A stretch of 64,000 nucleotides of DNA from Pararhizobium arenae (GTDB lineage: Bacteria; Pseudomonadota; Alphaproteobacteria; Rhizobiales; Rhizobiaceae). The notes beneath the pieces are model-generated. The model ran no database searches. It worked only from the letters and a program-made list of their open reading frames with translations, and was not told where the DNA came from. Of this stretch, positions 23,801-32,298 are shown piece by piece (the first letter of the stretch is position 1; each line of letters opens with the position of its first letter). Position numbers and translations under genes: made by a program. The stretch spans positions 69,106-133,105 of the forward strand of contig NZ_MOOY01000005.1 in the NCBI RefSeq assembly GCF_001931685.1, given 5' to 3'.

Positions 23801-25234
23801 GTGAAATCGATCCTGAAGAAGATACGTCTTCCACGCAAGGTGATGTTCGTCGTCGCCGGCGTCCTGCTGCTTTCAGGCGCTTCGGGTGCCTATGCGCTGT
23901 TCATGGTGCAGGGCAAGGGTGACGAGGACAAAGCCGGTCCCGCTGTTTCCGGTCTCGCCTGCACATCGATCGAGACGCTGAAGATGCGCCGCAACGGCCA
24001 GCGATGGATCCGCAAATATATCACCGTCGAGAAGGGAAGCGGCGAGGAGCGCGTGCGCACGGCTCTTCGCGTCGCCGGCCTGCTTGTCCATACGGAAAAG
24101 GCCGATCTCTATCAGGTCGCGGTGCTCGATACGGCCGGCCCCAAGGAGCGCGCCGACTGGCGCGGACCGGCGATCGGGGCGCAGGTGCTGTTTGCCCCGG
24201 ACCCCAAGATCGTGCCCGGCATGAGCGATCTGTTTTCCGCGCGCTACAGCGATGCGGAGGCCAACATGGCGGGGCTCTATTACGGCCAGGAGGTCAGCCT
24301 TTCGCAGGACCAGATCAAGGATACGCTGACCTCGATCATCGAGAAGACCGAATGCGCCGATCCGCCTCTGCCGGAAGGTGCTGAAGGCAGCGAGAGCGGT
24401 GGTCATGGCGAGACTGCTTCAGGCCACGGCGAAGCCGAGGGACATAACGACGCCACGGCTGGTGGTCACGGCGAAGCTGGAGAACATGGCGCGGCGGAAG
24501 CCGAAGGACATGGCGAAGAAGCTGGCCACGAAGCCGAAGCCAGCGAAGGTCATGGTGAAAAGCCTGCCGAGGGCCACGGCGAAGAGGCCGCTGCGGAAGG
24601 TCATGGCGCGGCAGAAGGTGGTGAAAAAAGCGAGGGTATCCTTGCCTCCATCACCGGCATGATCTTCGGTTCTGAGGAAGAGAAGCCGAAAGCTGCTGGG
24701 CATGCACCGGCTGAAGGTCACGAAGCGCCTGCGGCTGAAGCGCACGGCGAAACCCAATCGGAAGACCATTCCTCTGCCAAGCCAGAAGGGCATGGCGAAG
24801 CTGCGGTCGAAGCGGAAGGCCACGGCGAAGAGGCGGCGGCTGAAGGTCATGGCAAAGCCAAAGCCGGTGAAAAGAGCGAAGGCATGTTTGCCTCGATCAC
24901 AGGCATGATCTTCGGCTCAGGCGAAGAAAAGTCAGAAGCGGCTGAGCACGCGCCCGCAGAAGGGCATGAGACGCCTGCTGCTGAGGTTCATGAAGAACAT
25001 GGAGCCGATGGAGAACACACCGCGCCCGCTGCTGCCGCAGAGGGTCATGGGGCAACGGAGACGCCGGTCGAGGCGAAGGACGCTCATGCTGCGCCCGAAC
25101 CTCATGCCGAAAACACCGATCATGCAAAGCCGGCCGAGCATTCCGATGCCGGCGAACATGCGGCGGAGCCGAAGGCGGATGCTCATGCGATAACGGCGGA
25201 AGCCGAAACGAAAAAGGAGCCCGCCGCTCACTGA
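23801..25234 (+). CDS. Membrane-anchored protein with GHGE histidine-repeat tail
   Basis: 477 residues if read from GTG 23801; TTG at 23771 and ATG at 23843 are alternatives. A basic start and one span (about residues 15-35) suggest an inner-membrane anchor with the rest outside. Residues about 45-185 form a folded-looking domain with two cysteines (LACTS, TECAD). The remaining ~290 residues are low-complexity Glu/Ala/His/Gly repeats with eleven GHG units, usually EGHGE. Two copies of a hydrophobic block, SITGMIFGS, begin near residues 283 and 365, exactly 246 bases apart, showing an 82-residue internal duplication. Histidine-acid repeats suggest metal binding, which is inference. I do not recognise the family. 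Confidence 0.75.
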   Translation: MKSILKKIRLPRKVMFVVAGVLLLSGASGAYALFMVQGKGDEDKAGPAVSGLACTSIETLKMRRNGQRWIRKYITVEKGSGEERVRTALRVAGLLVHTEKADLYQVAVLDTAGPKERADWRGPAIGAQVLFAPDPKIVPGMSDLFSARYSDAEANMAGLYYGQEVSLSQDQIKDTLTSIIEKTECADPPLPEGAEGSESGGHGETASGHGEAEGHNDATAGGHGEAGEHGAAEAEGHGEEAGHEAEASEGHGEKPAEGHGEEAAAEGHGAAEGGEKSEGILASITGMIFGSEEEKPKAAGHAPAEGHEAPAAEAHGETQSEDHSSAKPEGHGEAAVEAEGHGEEAAAEGHGKAKAGEKSEGMFASITGMIFGSGEEKSEAAEHAPAEGHETPAAEVHEEHGADGEHTAPAAAAEGHGATETPVEAKDAHAAPEPHAENTDHAKPAEHSDAGEHAAEPKADAHAITAEAETKKEPAAH

Positions 25235-25245
25235 CGGCAGGCTCC
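25216..25245. terminator. Hairpin spanning the stop codon of the GHGE-repeat gene
   Basis: Arms GGAGCCCGCCG and CGGCAGGCTCC pair with one mismatch, and the TGA stop lies in the loop. It sits between convergent transcripts (this gene and lysS) and may terminate either; no long T-tract follows. Confidence 0.4.
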
Positions 25246-25273
25246 CCTCAATTCATTCCAACATCGCCGCTGA

Positions 25274-26767
25274 TCAATCTGCCTTGGCGCGGCGCGCCGG
25301 GAAGAGGATGATGTCGCGGATCGACGGCGAGTTGGTGAGCAGCATGATCAGGCGATCGACGCCGATGCCGAGACCGCCGGCCGGCGGCATGCCCTGATCC
25401 ATGGCGTCCAGGAACTCTTCGTCAAGCTGCTTGTCCTTTTCGCCGCGGGCATGGGCCTGCTCCAACTGTTCCACCATGCGGCGGCGCTGCTCTTCCGGGT
25501 CGTTGAGTTCGGAGAAGGCGTTGCCGAGTTCCCAGGTGTTGCAATATGTCTCGAAGCGCTCCACGAGGCGCGGTTCGCCCGGCACTTCCTTGGCAAAGGG
25601 CGAGATGTCCTTTGGGAAATGGGTGACGTGGCTCGGCTGGATGAGCGTCGGCTCGACTTTCTCTTCGAAGATAAAGGCGAGGCATTCGCCCCAGGTCCAG
25701 TCCTTCTCGACGGCAAAGCCGGCAGCCTTCGCGGCAGTGCGGGCTTCCTCGTCCGACTTGATCGCGAGGAAGTCGATGCCCGTTGCTTCCTTCACCGCAT
25801 CCGGCATCGGCACGCGCTTGAACGGACCCTTGAAGGAGATTTCCTTGTCGCCGAAGGTGAATTCGGTCGAGCCGTGGATCTTGATGGCAAGCTCCGAGAA
25901 CAGCCGCTCGACGAGGTCCATGATGTCCTCGTAGTCGGCATAGGCCCAGTAGCATTCCATCATCGTGAATTCGGGATTGTGCCGGGTGGAGACGCCTTCG
26001 TTGCGGAAGTTGCGGTTGATCTCGAACACCTTGTCGGTGAGGCCCGAAACCAGCGTGCGTTTCAGGAACAGTTCCGGCGCGATGCGCAGGTACATATCGA
26101 GCTTCAGCGTGTTGTGGTGCGTCTTGAACGGCTCGGCAGTTGCGCCGCCATAGACAGAATGCAGCATCGGCGTTTCGACTTCCATGAAGCCGTCGTTTTC
26201 CATGAAGCGGCGAATGCCCGAGACGATCTTCGAACGCTGCTGGAAGCGGAGCTTAGAGTCGTCATTGGTCATGATGTCGAGATGGCGCTTGCGATAGCGC
26301 AGCTCGATATCGGAGAGGCCATGCCACTTTTCCGGCATCGGCAGCAGCGACTTTGTCAGCATGGTGATCTGCTGGGCGTTGATCGACAGTTCGCCGCGCT
26401 TGGTACGGCGCACGACGCCGGTCACGCCGATGATGTCGCCAAGATCGATCAGCGGCAGCAGGTCGCGAGCTTCTTCCGGCGTCGTGTCCTTGTGGCTGAA
26501 TATCTGGATCTTGCCCGAGGCGTCATGGATATCCATGAACATGCCGGAATTGCGCGAGGAATAGACGCGACCGGCAACGGTGACGACATCGTCCGTCACG
26601 ACGTCGGCTTCCAGGTTTTCGTATTTTGCCGCCAGCTCCGCATTGGTGATCGTGCGGTGGAAATGCGCCGGATAGACATCACCGATCTTCTCACGCAGCA
26701 GCTTCAGCTTTTGTGCGCGGACTTCGGTAACGTCGGAGGAAAGGGCGGTTTCGGTCTTTTCGGTCAT
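25274..26767 (-). CDS. lysS: Lysyl-tRNA synthetase, class II
   Basis: 497 residues. N-terminal OB-fold anticodon-binding domain (about 55-165), then the class II catalytic core: motif 2 in [21 protein letters not shown] and motif 3 in [13 protein letters not shown] near the C-terminus. It charges tRNA-Lys. Normal length for bacterial LysS. Nine bases separate it from gltX upstream, so both synthetases are probably cotranscribed, an arrangement also found in Sinorhizobium. Confidence 0.95.
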   Translation of the reverse strand: MTEKTETALSSDVTEVRAQKLKLLREKIGDVYPAHFHRTITNAELAAKYENLEADVVTDDVVTVAGRVYSSRNSGMFMDIHDASGKIQIFSHKDTTPEEARDLLPLIDLGDIIGVTGVVRRTKRGELSINAQQITMLTKSLLPMPEKWHGLSDIELRYRKRHLDIMTNDDSKLRFQQRSKIVSGIRRFMENDGFMEVETPMLHSVYGGATAEPFKTHHNTLKLDMYLRIAPELFLKRTLVSGLTDKVFEINRNFRNEGVSTRHNPEFTMMECYWAYADYEDIMDLVERLFSELAIKIHGSTEFTFGDKEISFKGPFKRVPMPDAVKEATGIDFLAIKSDEEARTAAKAAGFAVEKDWTWGECLAFIFEEKVEPTLIQPSHVTHFPKDISPFAKEVPGEPRLVERFETYCNTWELGNAFSELNDPEEQRRRMVEQLEQAHARGEKDKQLDEEFLDAMDQGMPPAGGLGIGVDRLIMLLTNSPSIRDIILFPARRAKAD

Positions 26768-26776
26768 GATCTTTCC

Positions 26777-28234
26777 TTACTTTCCGCTTCCAGCCATGGA
26801 GGCCACGACCTGGCCGGCGACCTTCAGGCGCTGGCGCACGACGGAGCGGCCGAGGATGGCCATCGAGTCAAACAGTGGCAGCGAGCGCGACGAGCCGGAA
26901 ACGGCGATGAACAGCGGCGCGACGACCACTTTCAGCTTCTTTTCCAGACGATCGGCGACAGCGCGCAGTTCGGCTTCGATGGATTCGACGTTCCATTCGA
27001 GGATTTTTTCGAGCGACGGCTGCACTTCGTTGAAGATCGCCACCAGCTCTTCCGGCGTGGACTTCACCTTGGCGAAGGACGACGCATCAAGGCCGAGATC
27101 GGATTTGAACAGGAAGCCTGCGAGATCCGGCAGGTCGCCGAACTTTGTGATGCGCGACTGCGAGAGCTTGAGGCCCTGGTTGATGCGGTCGTTTTCCATT
27201 GCCCAGGCGAGTACCCTGCTGCGGAATTCCTCTTCCGACAGGCCTTCGCGCAGCCAGCGGCCGTTCAGCCAGTCCAGCTTCTGGATGTCGAAGATGGCGC
27301 CGGCCTTGGACAGGTTTTCCGGGTCGAACTTTGCCGCGAGCTGATCCATGGTCAGCATCTCTTCGCCTTCGGCGATCTGGATGAAGAACAGGCCGAGGAA
27401 GTTCATTACCGCTTCCGGCAGGTAACCGAGGGCGGAGTAGTAGGAAATCGAGGTCGGGTTCTTGCGCTTCGACAGCTTCGACTTGTCGGCATTGCGCATC
27501 AGCGACAGGTGCATGAACACCGGCGGCTCAAGGCCGAGATATTGATAGATCAGGATGTGCTTCGGCACGGAGGCCAGCCACTCCTCGCCGCGGGCGACGT
27601 GGGTGATCTTCATCATGTGGTCGTCGACGACGTTTGCCATGTGATAGGTCGGCATTCCGTCCGCCTTCAGCAGCACCTGCATATCGACGGCATCCCACGG
27701 AATTTCGACCGGGCCATAGACGCCGTCCACGAACTTGCAGGAGCCTTCGGTCGGGATCTTCATGCGCACGACGGTCGGCTCGCCAGCGGCCATTCGATTG
27801 GTGACTTCCTCGGCCGACAGCGTCAGGCAGAGACCATCGTATTTCGGCGGCTTGCCGGCGGCGCGCTGGGCCTCGCGCATTTCCGTCAGGCGCTCGGGCG
27901 TGCAGAAACAGCGGAAGCCGTGGCCGCTCTCAACGATCTTCTCGACGTAAGGCAGATAGAGGTCCTTGCGGTCGCTCTGGCGATAGGGACCGTAGGGGCC
28001 GCCGATATCCGGGCCTTCCGACCATTCGAGCCCGCACCATTTCAGCGCATCCAGCACCTTCGTTTCGAACTCCGGCGTCGACCGGGTCGCGTCGGTGTCT
28101 TCGATGCGCAGGATGAACTCACCGCCATGTTTCTTGGCAAAGAGGTAGTTGAACAGCGCGATATAGGCGGTGCCGATATGGGGTTCGCCGGTGGGGGAAG
28201 GTGCAATGCGCACCCGGACTGGTCTGTCGGTCAT
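26777..28234 (-). CDS. gltX: Glutamyl-tRNA synthetase
   Basis: 485 residues from ATG 28234; the frame runs open 45 codons further, but this ATG directly precedes the family start (RVRIAPSPTGEPHIGTAY). Class I signatures are PHIGT (HIGH-type) and KLSKRKNP (KMSKS-type). The C-terminal helical anticodon-binding domain is complete. Alphaproteobacteria often carry two GltX paralogues, one of which charges tRNA-Gln for amidation; which this is cannot be told from this window alone. First gene of gltX-lysS. Confidence 0.95.
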   Translation of the reverse strand: MTDRPVRVRIAPSPTGEPHIGTAYIALFNYLFAKKHGGEFILRIEDTDATRSTPEFETKVLDALKWCGLEWSEGPDIGGPYGPYRQSDRKDLYLPYVEKIVESGHGFRCFCTPERLTEMREAQRAAGKPPKYDGLCLTLSAEEVTNRMAAGEPTVVRMKIPTEGSCKFVDGVYGPVEIPWDAVDMQVLLKADGMPTYHMANVVDDHMMKITHVARGEEWLASVPKHILIYQYLGLEPPVFMHLSLMRNADKSKLSKRKNPTSISYYSALGYLPEAVMNFLGLFFIQIAEGEEMLTMDQLAAKFDPENLSKAGAIFDIQKLDWLNGRWLREGLSEEEFRSRVLAWAMENDRINQGLKLSQSRITKFGDLPDLAGFLFKSDLGLDASSFAKVKSTPEELVAIFNEVQPSLEKILEWNVESIEAELRAVADRLEKKLKVVVAPLFIAVSGSSRSLPLFDSMAILGRSVVRQRLKVAGQVVASMAGSGK

Positions 28235-28404
28235 GATCCTGGCCCGTGTTTGACGTGCTATCGGCTTTCCGTCCGGGGAATAGTTCGATCCGGTCTGAAG
28301 GCCATGCTTTTTCTGGGAGGAAATGCCCCGGATAGTGCCGCGAAGGGCTGAAATGTGGGGAAAATCCATTCGGCTGGCGTGAGACCATATTCACAACGGC
28401 GCGT

Positions 28405-28634
28405 CAAGGAAAACCGGCTTTGGCCGAGGCTGCAACCTCGGCGATCGCATGGGAATAAAATCCGGAACCATTCGGGTGGGAGCTGGTTTGCCCAGCAGAG
28501 GAATGCGAGCCGTGTCAATCGGACGCGAGGGTGCTGGAGAACATGGGGATTTTTCCGATTTCTTCCCATGGCCAACGAAACGGCAGACGAGCTCCTTATC
28601 CCTCCGGCTCGTGTCCTCACCCAAAGTCGGTTTG
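28405..28634 (+). ncRNA. Candidate structured non-coding RNA, unidentified
   Basis: Sits upstream of gltX and downstream of terC. Nested pairing is evident: a 13-base-pair closing stem (28411-28423 with 28621-28633), hairpin CCGAGG/CCTCGG (28424-28441), stem CATGGGAA (28448-28455) with TTCCCATG (28563-28570), stem AATC-GGAA (28459-28467) with TTCCGATT (28553-28560), hairpin GCTGG/CCAGC near 28482-28496, and hairpin ACGAGC/GCTCGT (28587-28612). The one non-Watson-Crick pair in the closing stem is G-U only if the plus strand is transcribed, and a terminator with its T-tract on the plus strand follows two bases later. It is not tRNA, SRP RNA or RNase P by motif; 6S RNA is not excluded by structure alone but its usual neighbours are absent. 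Confidence 0.6.
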
Positions 28635-28635
28635 T

Positions 28636-28666
28636 AAGCCCCGGGATTTTAGGTCCCGGGGCTTTT
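28636..28666 (+). terminator. Strong intrinsic terminator for the candidate RNA
   Basis: Perfect eleven-base-pair stem, AAGCCCCGGGA and TCCCGGGGCTT, with a seven-base loop, followed by further T residues on the plus strand. It ends six bases before the terC stop codon on the minus strand and could act for that transcript too, though the T-tract is better on the plus strand. Confidence 0.8.
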
Positions 28667-28672
28667 GCATTA

Positions 28673-29428
28673 TTAGTGTGCTGCTTTTCCGGCGGCTGCC
28701 TTCTTGCGTTTGTTGCGTGACAGCATGTTCAGCACTTCGACCAGAGCCGAGAAGGCCATGGCGGCATAGATATAGCCCTTGGGAACATGCAGGCCCATGC
28801 CTTCGGCAATCAGCGTCGTACCGATCATCAGCAGGAAGGCCAGCGCAAGCATGACGATCGTCGGGTTCTGCTCGATGAAGCGGGCCAGTGGGCCGGCGGC
28901 AACCAGCATCACGGTGACGGCGGCGACGACGGCGATGACCATGATCGGCAGGTGCGGCGTCATGCCGACGGCGGTGATGATGCTATCGACGGAGAAGACG
29001 AGGTCGAGCAGCAGGATCTGGCCGATCGCGGCGGCAAAGGTTGTCGTTGCCGAACTCGCAATGAAATCCTCGTTGTGATCGACAGGATCGACGTTGTGGT
29101 GAATTTCCTTGGTCGCCTTCCAGACAAGGAAGAGACCGCCGGCGATCAGGATCATGTCCTTCCACGAGAAGCCGTGGCCGAAAAGTTCAAAGACGGGTGT
29201 GGTGAGCTTGACGATCCAGGCGATGGTGCCGAGAAGCGCAAGGCGCATGACGAGCGCAAGGCCGATGCCGATCTTGCGGGCGCGTTCGCGATGTTCCGGC
29301 GGCAGCTTGTTGGTGAGGATCGAGATGAAGATCAGGTTGTCGATCCCCAGGACCACCTCCATGACGACCAGAGTAACAAGTGCCACCCAAGCTGTGGGGT
29401 CCTGGAGAAGCTGGAGCATTTCTGGCAT
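28673..29428 (-). CDS. TerC-family integral membrane protein
   Basis: 251 residues, about seven membrane spans. The paired acidic motifs [12 protein letters not shown] (span one) and [12 protein letters not shown] (near residue 140) are the TerC hallmarks, thought to bind or move metal ions; homologues such as Alx and MeeF are linked to manganese export. Short basic C-terminus. The best start is ATG 29428. Its stop is adjacent to the terminator of the candidate RNA. Function beyond the family is inference. Confidence 0.88.
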   Translation of the reverse strand: MPEMLQLLQDPTAWVALVTLVVMEVVLGIDNLIFISILTNKLPPEHRERARKIGIGLALVMRLALLGTIAWIVKLTTPVFELFGHGFSWKDMILIAGGLFLVWKATKEIHHNVDPVDHNEDFIASSATTTFAAAIGQILLLDLVFSVDSIITAVGMTPHLPIMVIAVVAAVTVMLVAAGPLARFIEQNPTIVMLALAFLLMIGTTLIAEGMGLHVPKGYIYAAMAFSALVEVLNMLSRNKRKKAAAGKAAH

Positions 29429-29561
29429 CAGTGCCGGTCCTTCTTTTGATGGATCGATAGAGGTGTCGCGCGTTGTTTAAGCGTATGCGCATGGAGCGCG
29501 TATGTATGCAGCATTCAAGTTCTTGCAAGCGCGAAGATGCAGAAAAGATTGCGATATACCG

Positions 29562-30044
29562 TTAACTCTCGATCGGAATCCAGATTTCTGTGATGCCCGA
29601 ACCGGTTTCGGGATCGAAGCGCTCATCGTAGCATTCGATCATGCTGGGAAAGGCGCTGTGCCGGAAACCGGATGCGGGTAGCCAATCGGAAAAGATACGA
29701 TCAACAAAAGGCGGAACACCGTTGACGTCGCCATCATGCGTGAAGACGGCGTAGGTGTGGGCAGGAATGCTCAGGAGCGTAAAGCCGGCGGGCAGAGCAG
29801 ATTGCTCGGTCACCTCGAAGGCTGTGTAATAGAGGAAGCGTCCTTCCTTGCCCTCCTCGTTGGTGCAGATTCCGTAAGCCGCATCACCGACCGTATTTTC
29901 GATTTCCCGGGAGCGACGGTTGAACTCCTGCCACTGGGCAGGGATGCCACGGATGTCGCTCATGGCATATCCCCGAACGATACCTGCCATCAGCATGGAG
30001 GGGGAGCCGCCTATACGCGGAGAAAGCTCGGTGTCCATGTTCAT
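29562..30044 (-). CDS. GyrI-like / AraC effector-binding domain protein
   Basis: 160 residues forming a single GyrI-like (SHOCT/BmrR-type) ligand-binding domain with no DNA-binding part: GIVRGYAMSDIRGIPAQW at the front, GAAYGIC-like VGDAAYGICTNEEG in the middle and the closing ITEIWIPIES strand with the conserved glutamate. Such stand-alone domains bind small amphipathic or cationic drugs. The ATG follows GGGGAGG. It lies next to the emrR-emrAB drug-efflux locus on the emrR strand, 49 bases downstream of emrR, which fits a drug-binding role. Confidence 0.82.
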   Translation of the reverse strand: MNMDTELSPRIGGSPSMLMAGIVRGYAMSDIRGIPAQWQEFNRRSREIENTVGDAAYGICTNEEGKEGRFLYYTAFEVTEQSALPAGFTLLSIPAHTYAVFTHDGDVNGVPPFVDRIFSDWLPASGFRHSAFPSMIECYDERFDPETGSGITEIWIPIES

Positions 30045-30093
30045 TAAGGCATCCTCCCCTTTTGGCCGACTGTGCCGTCAGGGGAGACGCAAA

Positions 30094-30762
30094 TCAACCG
30101 GGAAGATAGGATTTCAGAAAAACGTCTGCTGCGGAGGATACGGTGTACTCCAGCAGTTCCCGGCTTGGCGGCTCCGTCATCACCCCGAACAGGCGCTGTT
30201 TGAACATGCCGGCCATGGCCATCTCGATGAACTGGCGAGCTGCAAGGTCAGGGTCGGGAATGGAAAGTTCGCCGGCCGCCACTTTTCTCTTGAGGAAGGC
30301 GTGCAGAACGGTATGGCCGTTTTCCGGGGTTGCGCCAAAGAAACCACAGGCAAGCTGCGGCATGCGATCGGTGACGCCCAGCACGATGCGCATGGCCCGG
30401 ATGGTATGGTCGGCGGTTATATGGCTTGCGAGCGTCAGGCCGAATTCCATCAGGGTGGCGCGCAGCGGCTTGTCTTCGTCCAGCACATGCTTCACCGTCG
30501 CGACGATGCGGCTGCGCTCCTGCTGGATCATTGCGGCGAAAAGGTCTTCCTTGTTTTCGAAGTAGACGTAGATCGTGCCCTTTGAAACGCCCGCTTCCTT
30601 GGTGATGTCGTTCATGGAGACTGCATCGAAGCCGCCCTTCATAAACACGCGCTTGGCGCCGTCCAGGATCTGCTCGCGTTTGGCTGGATCTTCACCGGCA
30701 ACCCTGCGGCCTCCAGGATAGCCGGCGGCCATCTCGTCTTGGGCTTCGGCAGCATCGGTCAC
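30094..30762 (-). CDS. emrR: TetR-family repressor of the EmrAB efflux pump
   Basis: 222 residues. The TetR helix-turn-helix spans about 31-77 (GAKRVFMKGGFDAVSMNDI... TKEAGVSKGTIYVYFENKE), and the C-terminal half is the ligand and dimer domain. GTG start at 30762 with AGGAGGG eight bases upstream. It diverges from emrA across a 155-base region with two operator-like palindromes. In Sinorhizobium meliloti the syntenic EmrR represses emrAB and is released by flavonoids such as luteolin; homology of location suggests the same here, but the inducer is inferred. Confidence 0.87.
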   Translation of the reverse strand: MTDAAEAQDEMAAGYPGGRRVAGEDPAKREQILDGAKRVFMKGGFDAVSMNDITKEAGVSKGTIYVYFENKEDLFAAMIQQERSRIVATVKHVLDEDKPLRATLMEFGLTLASHITADHTIRAMRIVLGVTDRMPQLACGFFGATPENGHTVLHAFLKRKVAAGELSIPDPDLAARQFIEMAMAGMFKQRLFGVMTEPPSRELLEYTVSSAADVFLKSYLPG

Positions 30763-30808
30763 GGTGGTTCCCTCCTGAAGGCTGTCTTATTGGTGTCTCG
30801 TTAACTTT

Positions 30809-30887
30809 TCGAACCGATCAGTTCGATTTCACTTGATATGTGCGATAAACCGCTCTATGTCAAATCGAACCGAACGGTTTGGTTCGA
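30809..30887. promoter_or_regulatory. emrR-emrA promoter and two TetR operator-like palindromes
   Basis: Site 1 at 30809-30826 has arms TCGAAC and GTTCGA. Site 2 at 30865-30887 has arms TCGAACC and GGTTCGA around a nine-base centre. Between them a promoter for emrA fits well: TTGATA at 30833-30838, a 17-base spacer and TATGTC at 30856-30861. Site 2 would cover the transcription start, the expected place for repression by EmrR. Confidence 0.7.
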
Positions 30888-30917
30888 AGTTTTTTTGTCC
30901 TGAGGCTGGGCGCGCAA

Positions 30918-32141
30918 ATGTCCGTATCGAAGAAAACTGGTGCTGTTCACGTCCGTCCTGTCGACGAAGAGTTTGATGCGGAAAGCGCGGCCGACGCCGC
31001 CGCTCCGGAAGCCAAGGATGGCGCCGCGCCGGTCGTGGAAGCGGCCACCACCCCGGCTGCCGCCGGTGCGCCAGCCAAGCCGAAGCGCCGCTCCTTCGTT
31101 CTGCCCATCGTCGGTCTCGCCCTGCTCGCAGGTGCCGGCTGGTATGGCTATGACTACTGGACAGACGGCCGCTTCCTGATTTCCACCGATGACGCCTATG
31201 TCGAAGGCGACATTACCCAGATTTCACCGAAGGTCTCGGGCTACGTCGAGAAGGTCAACGTTATCGCCAACCAGCGCGTGAAGGCCGGCGATCCGTTGGT
31301 CACCATCGACGATGGCGACTACAAGATCGCAGCCGAACAGGCGGAAGCCCAGATCGCGACGGAAAAGCTGTCGCTGCAGCGCTTCGACGCGCAGATCGCC
31401 GGCGCCAAGGCAACGCTTGCCCAGGCGGAAGCCTCGAAGGCCGCGCTTGAAGCGGCTGTTCGCGGTGCCGAAACCAACCAGAAGCGTGCCAGCGACCTTC
31501 AGTCGAAGGCTGTCGGTACGGTTGCCGCCAAGGATACGGCTGACGTTGCGCTTGATCAGGCAAAAGCGAACCTCATTGGTGGTGACGCCAATATCGCGGC
31601 TGCCAAGGCCAATATCACCGTTCTGGAAGCCCAACGCGCGGAAGCCGAAAGCACCGTTCGTTCGCTGGAACTCGCCCGCGACAAGGCGGAACGTGACCTC
31701 GGCTTCACCGTGCTGAAGGCGCCGTATGATGGCATCGTCGGCAATTTAGCTGTGCAGGAAGGCGATCTCGTCTCCACCGGCCAGCGGCTTGCAGCGCTTG
31801 TTCCGGTCACGCAGCTCTATATCGACGCCAACTTCAAGGAAACGCAAATCGCCCATATGGTTCCGGGCTCGAAGGTCCGCATCCATGTCGATGCTTTCGA
31901 TGAAGAGCCGATCATCGGCACGGTGGAGTCGCTTGCTCCGGCTTCCGGTTCGGTCTTCTCGCTGCTGCCGGCTGAAAACGCCACGGGCAACTTCACCAAG
32001 GTAATCCAGCGCGTTCCGGTGCGGATTTCCTTCCCGCAAGAGGTGCTGGAAAGCGGTCGTCTGCGCGCAGGTCTGAGTGTGGTTGTCGATGTCGATACCC
32101 GCACCGCGCCGAAGGGCGAAGTCGCGGCAGTCGCGAAGTAA
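30918..32141 (+). CDS. emrA: EmrA-type membrane fusion protein
   Basis: 407 residues from ATG 30918. Short cytoplasmic N-terminus, one span (about 63-82), then an HlyD/EmrA adaptor: beta-barrel and lipoyl halves flanking a long coiled-coil hairpin (about 145-265). DDAYVEGDITQISPKVSGYV and KAPYDGIVGNL are the typical lipoyl-domain halves, and NFKETQIAHMVPG matches EmrA. It bridges the inner-membrane EmrB pump to an outer-membrane factor; the NodT-type protein earlier in the window is one possible but unproven partner. Separated from emrB by a hairpin. Confidence 0.9.
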   Translation: MSVSKKTGAVHVRPVDEEFDAESAADAAAPEAKDGAAPVVEAATTPAAAGAPAKPKRRSFVLPIVGLALLAGAGWYGYDYWTDGRFLISTDDAYVEGDITQISPKVSGYVEKVNVIANQRVKAGDPLVTIDDGDYKIAAEQAEAQIATEKLSLQRFDAQIAGAKATLAQAEASKAALEAAVRGAETNQKRASDLQSKAVGTVAAKDTADVALDQAKANLIGGDANIAAAKANITVLEAQRAEAESTVRSLELARDKAERDLGFTVLKAPYDGIVGNLAVQEGDLVSTGQRLAALVPVTQLYIDANFKETQIAHMVPGSKVRIHVDAFDEEPIIGTVESLAPASGSVFSLLPAENATGNFTKVIQRVPVRISFPQEVLESGRLRAGLSVVVDVDTRTAPKGEVAAVAK

Positions 32142-32148
32142 GGATAGA

Positions 32149-32174
32149 GGCGGCGCCAAGGTGCCGCCCTTTTT
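32149..32174 (+). terminator. Intrinsic terminator or attenuator between emrA and emrB
   Basis: Stem GGCGGCGCC with GGTGCCGCC (one G-U pair, minimal loop) at 32149-32168, directly followed by CTTTTT, seven bases after the emrA stop. This is a textbook intrinsic terminator placed inside what is usually one operon. Confidence 0.7.
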
Positions 32175-32298
32175 CATGATCCGACCGACTTCAGGAAAGC
32201 CGCACGGATAGATGTGCCGGATGAGCCGGCTGTTGTCAAAATCTTGAAGACCGGGCTTTCTGCTGGATGCCCGCTTTCGCGCGAGGAGCGTGGATCAA

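Noticed and set aside
24378..24908. Lysine/methionine-rich frames overlapping the GHGE-repeat gene
   Set aside because: They are alternative frames of the repeat DNA; the annotated frame has the signal anchor, folded domain and consistent repeats.
25451..28351. 966-codon open frame on the plus strand opposite lysS and gltX
   Set aside because: It is an antisense shadow of two certain synthetase genes in high-GC DNA; its translation has no recognisable domain.
28405..28666. Assignment of the structured region as 6S RNA
   Set aside because: 6S RNA in alphaproteobacteria is, as far as I recall, usually elsewhere (near zapA and formyltetrahydrofolate cyclo-ligase), and several side hairpins here do not fit the single-bubble shape. 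Left as unidentified.
28568..28720. Small frame starting Met-Ala-Asn-Glu-Thr that looked like a tmRNA tag
   Set aside because: The surrounding sequence lacks the tRNA-like acceptor, and the codons lie in stems of the candidate RNA.
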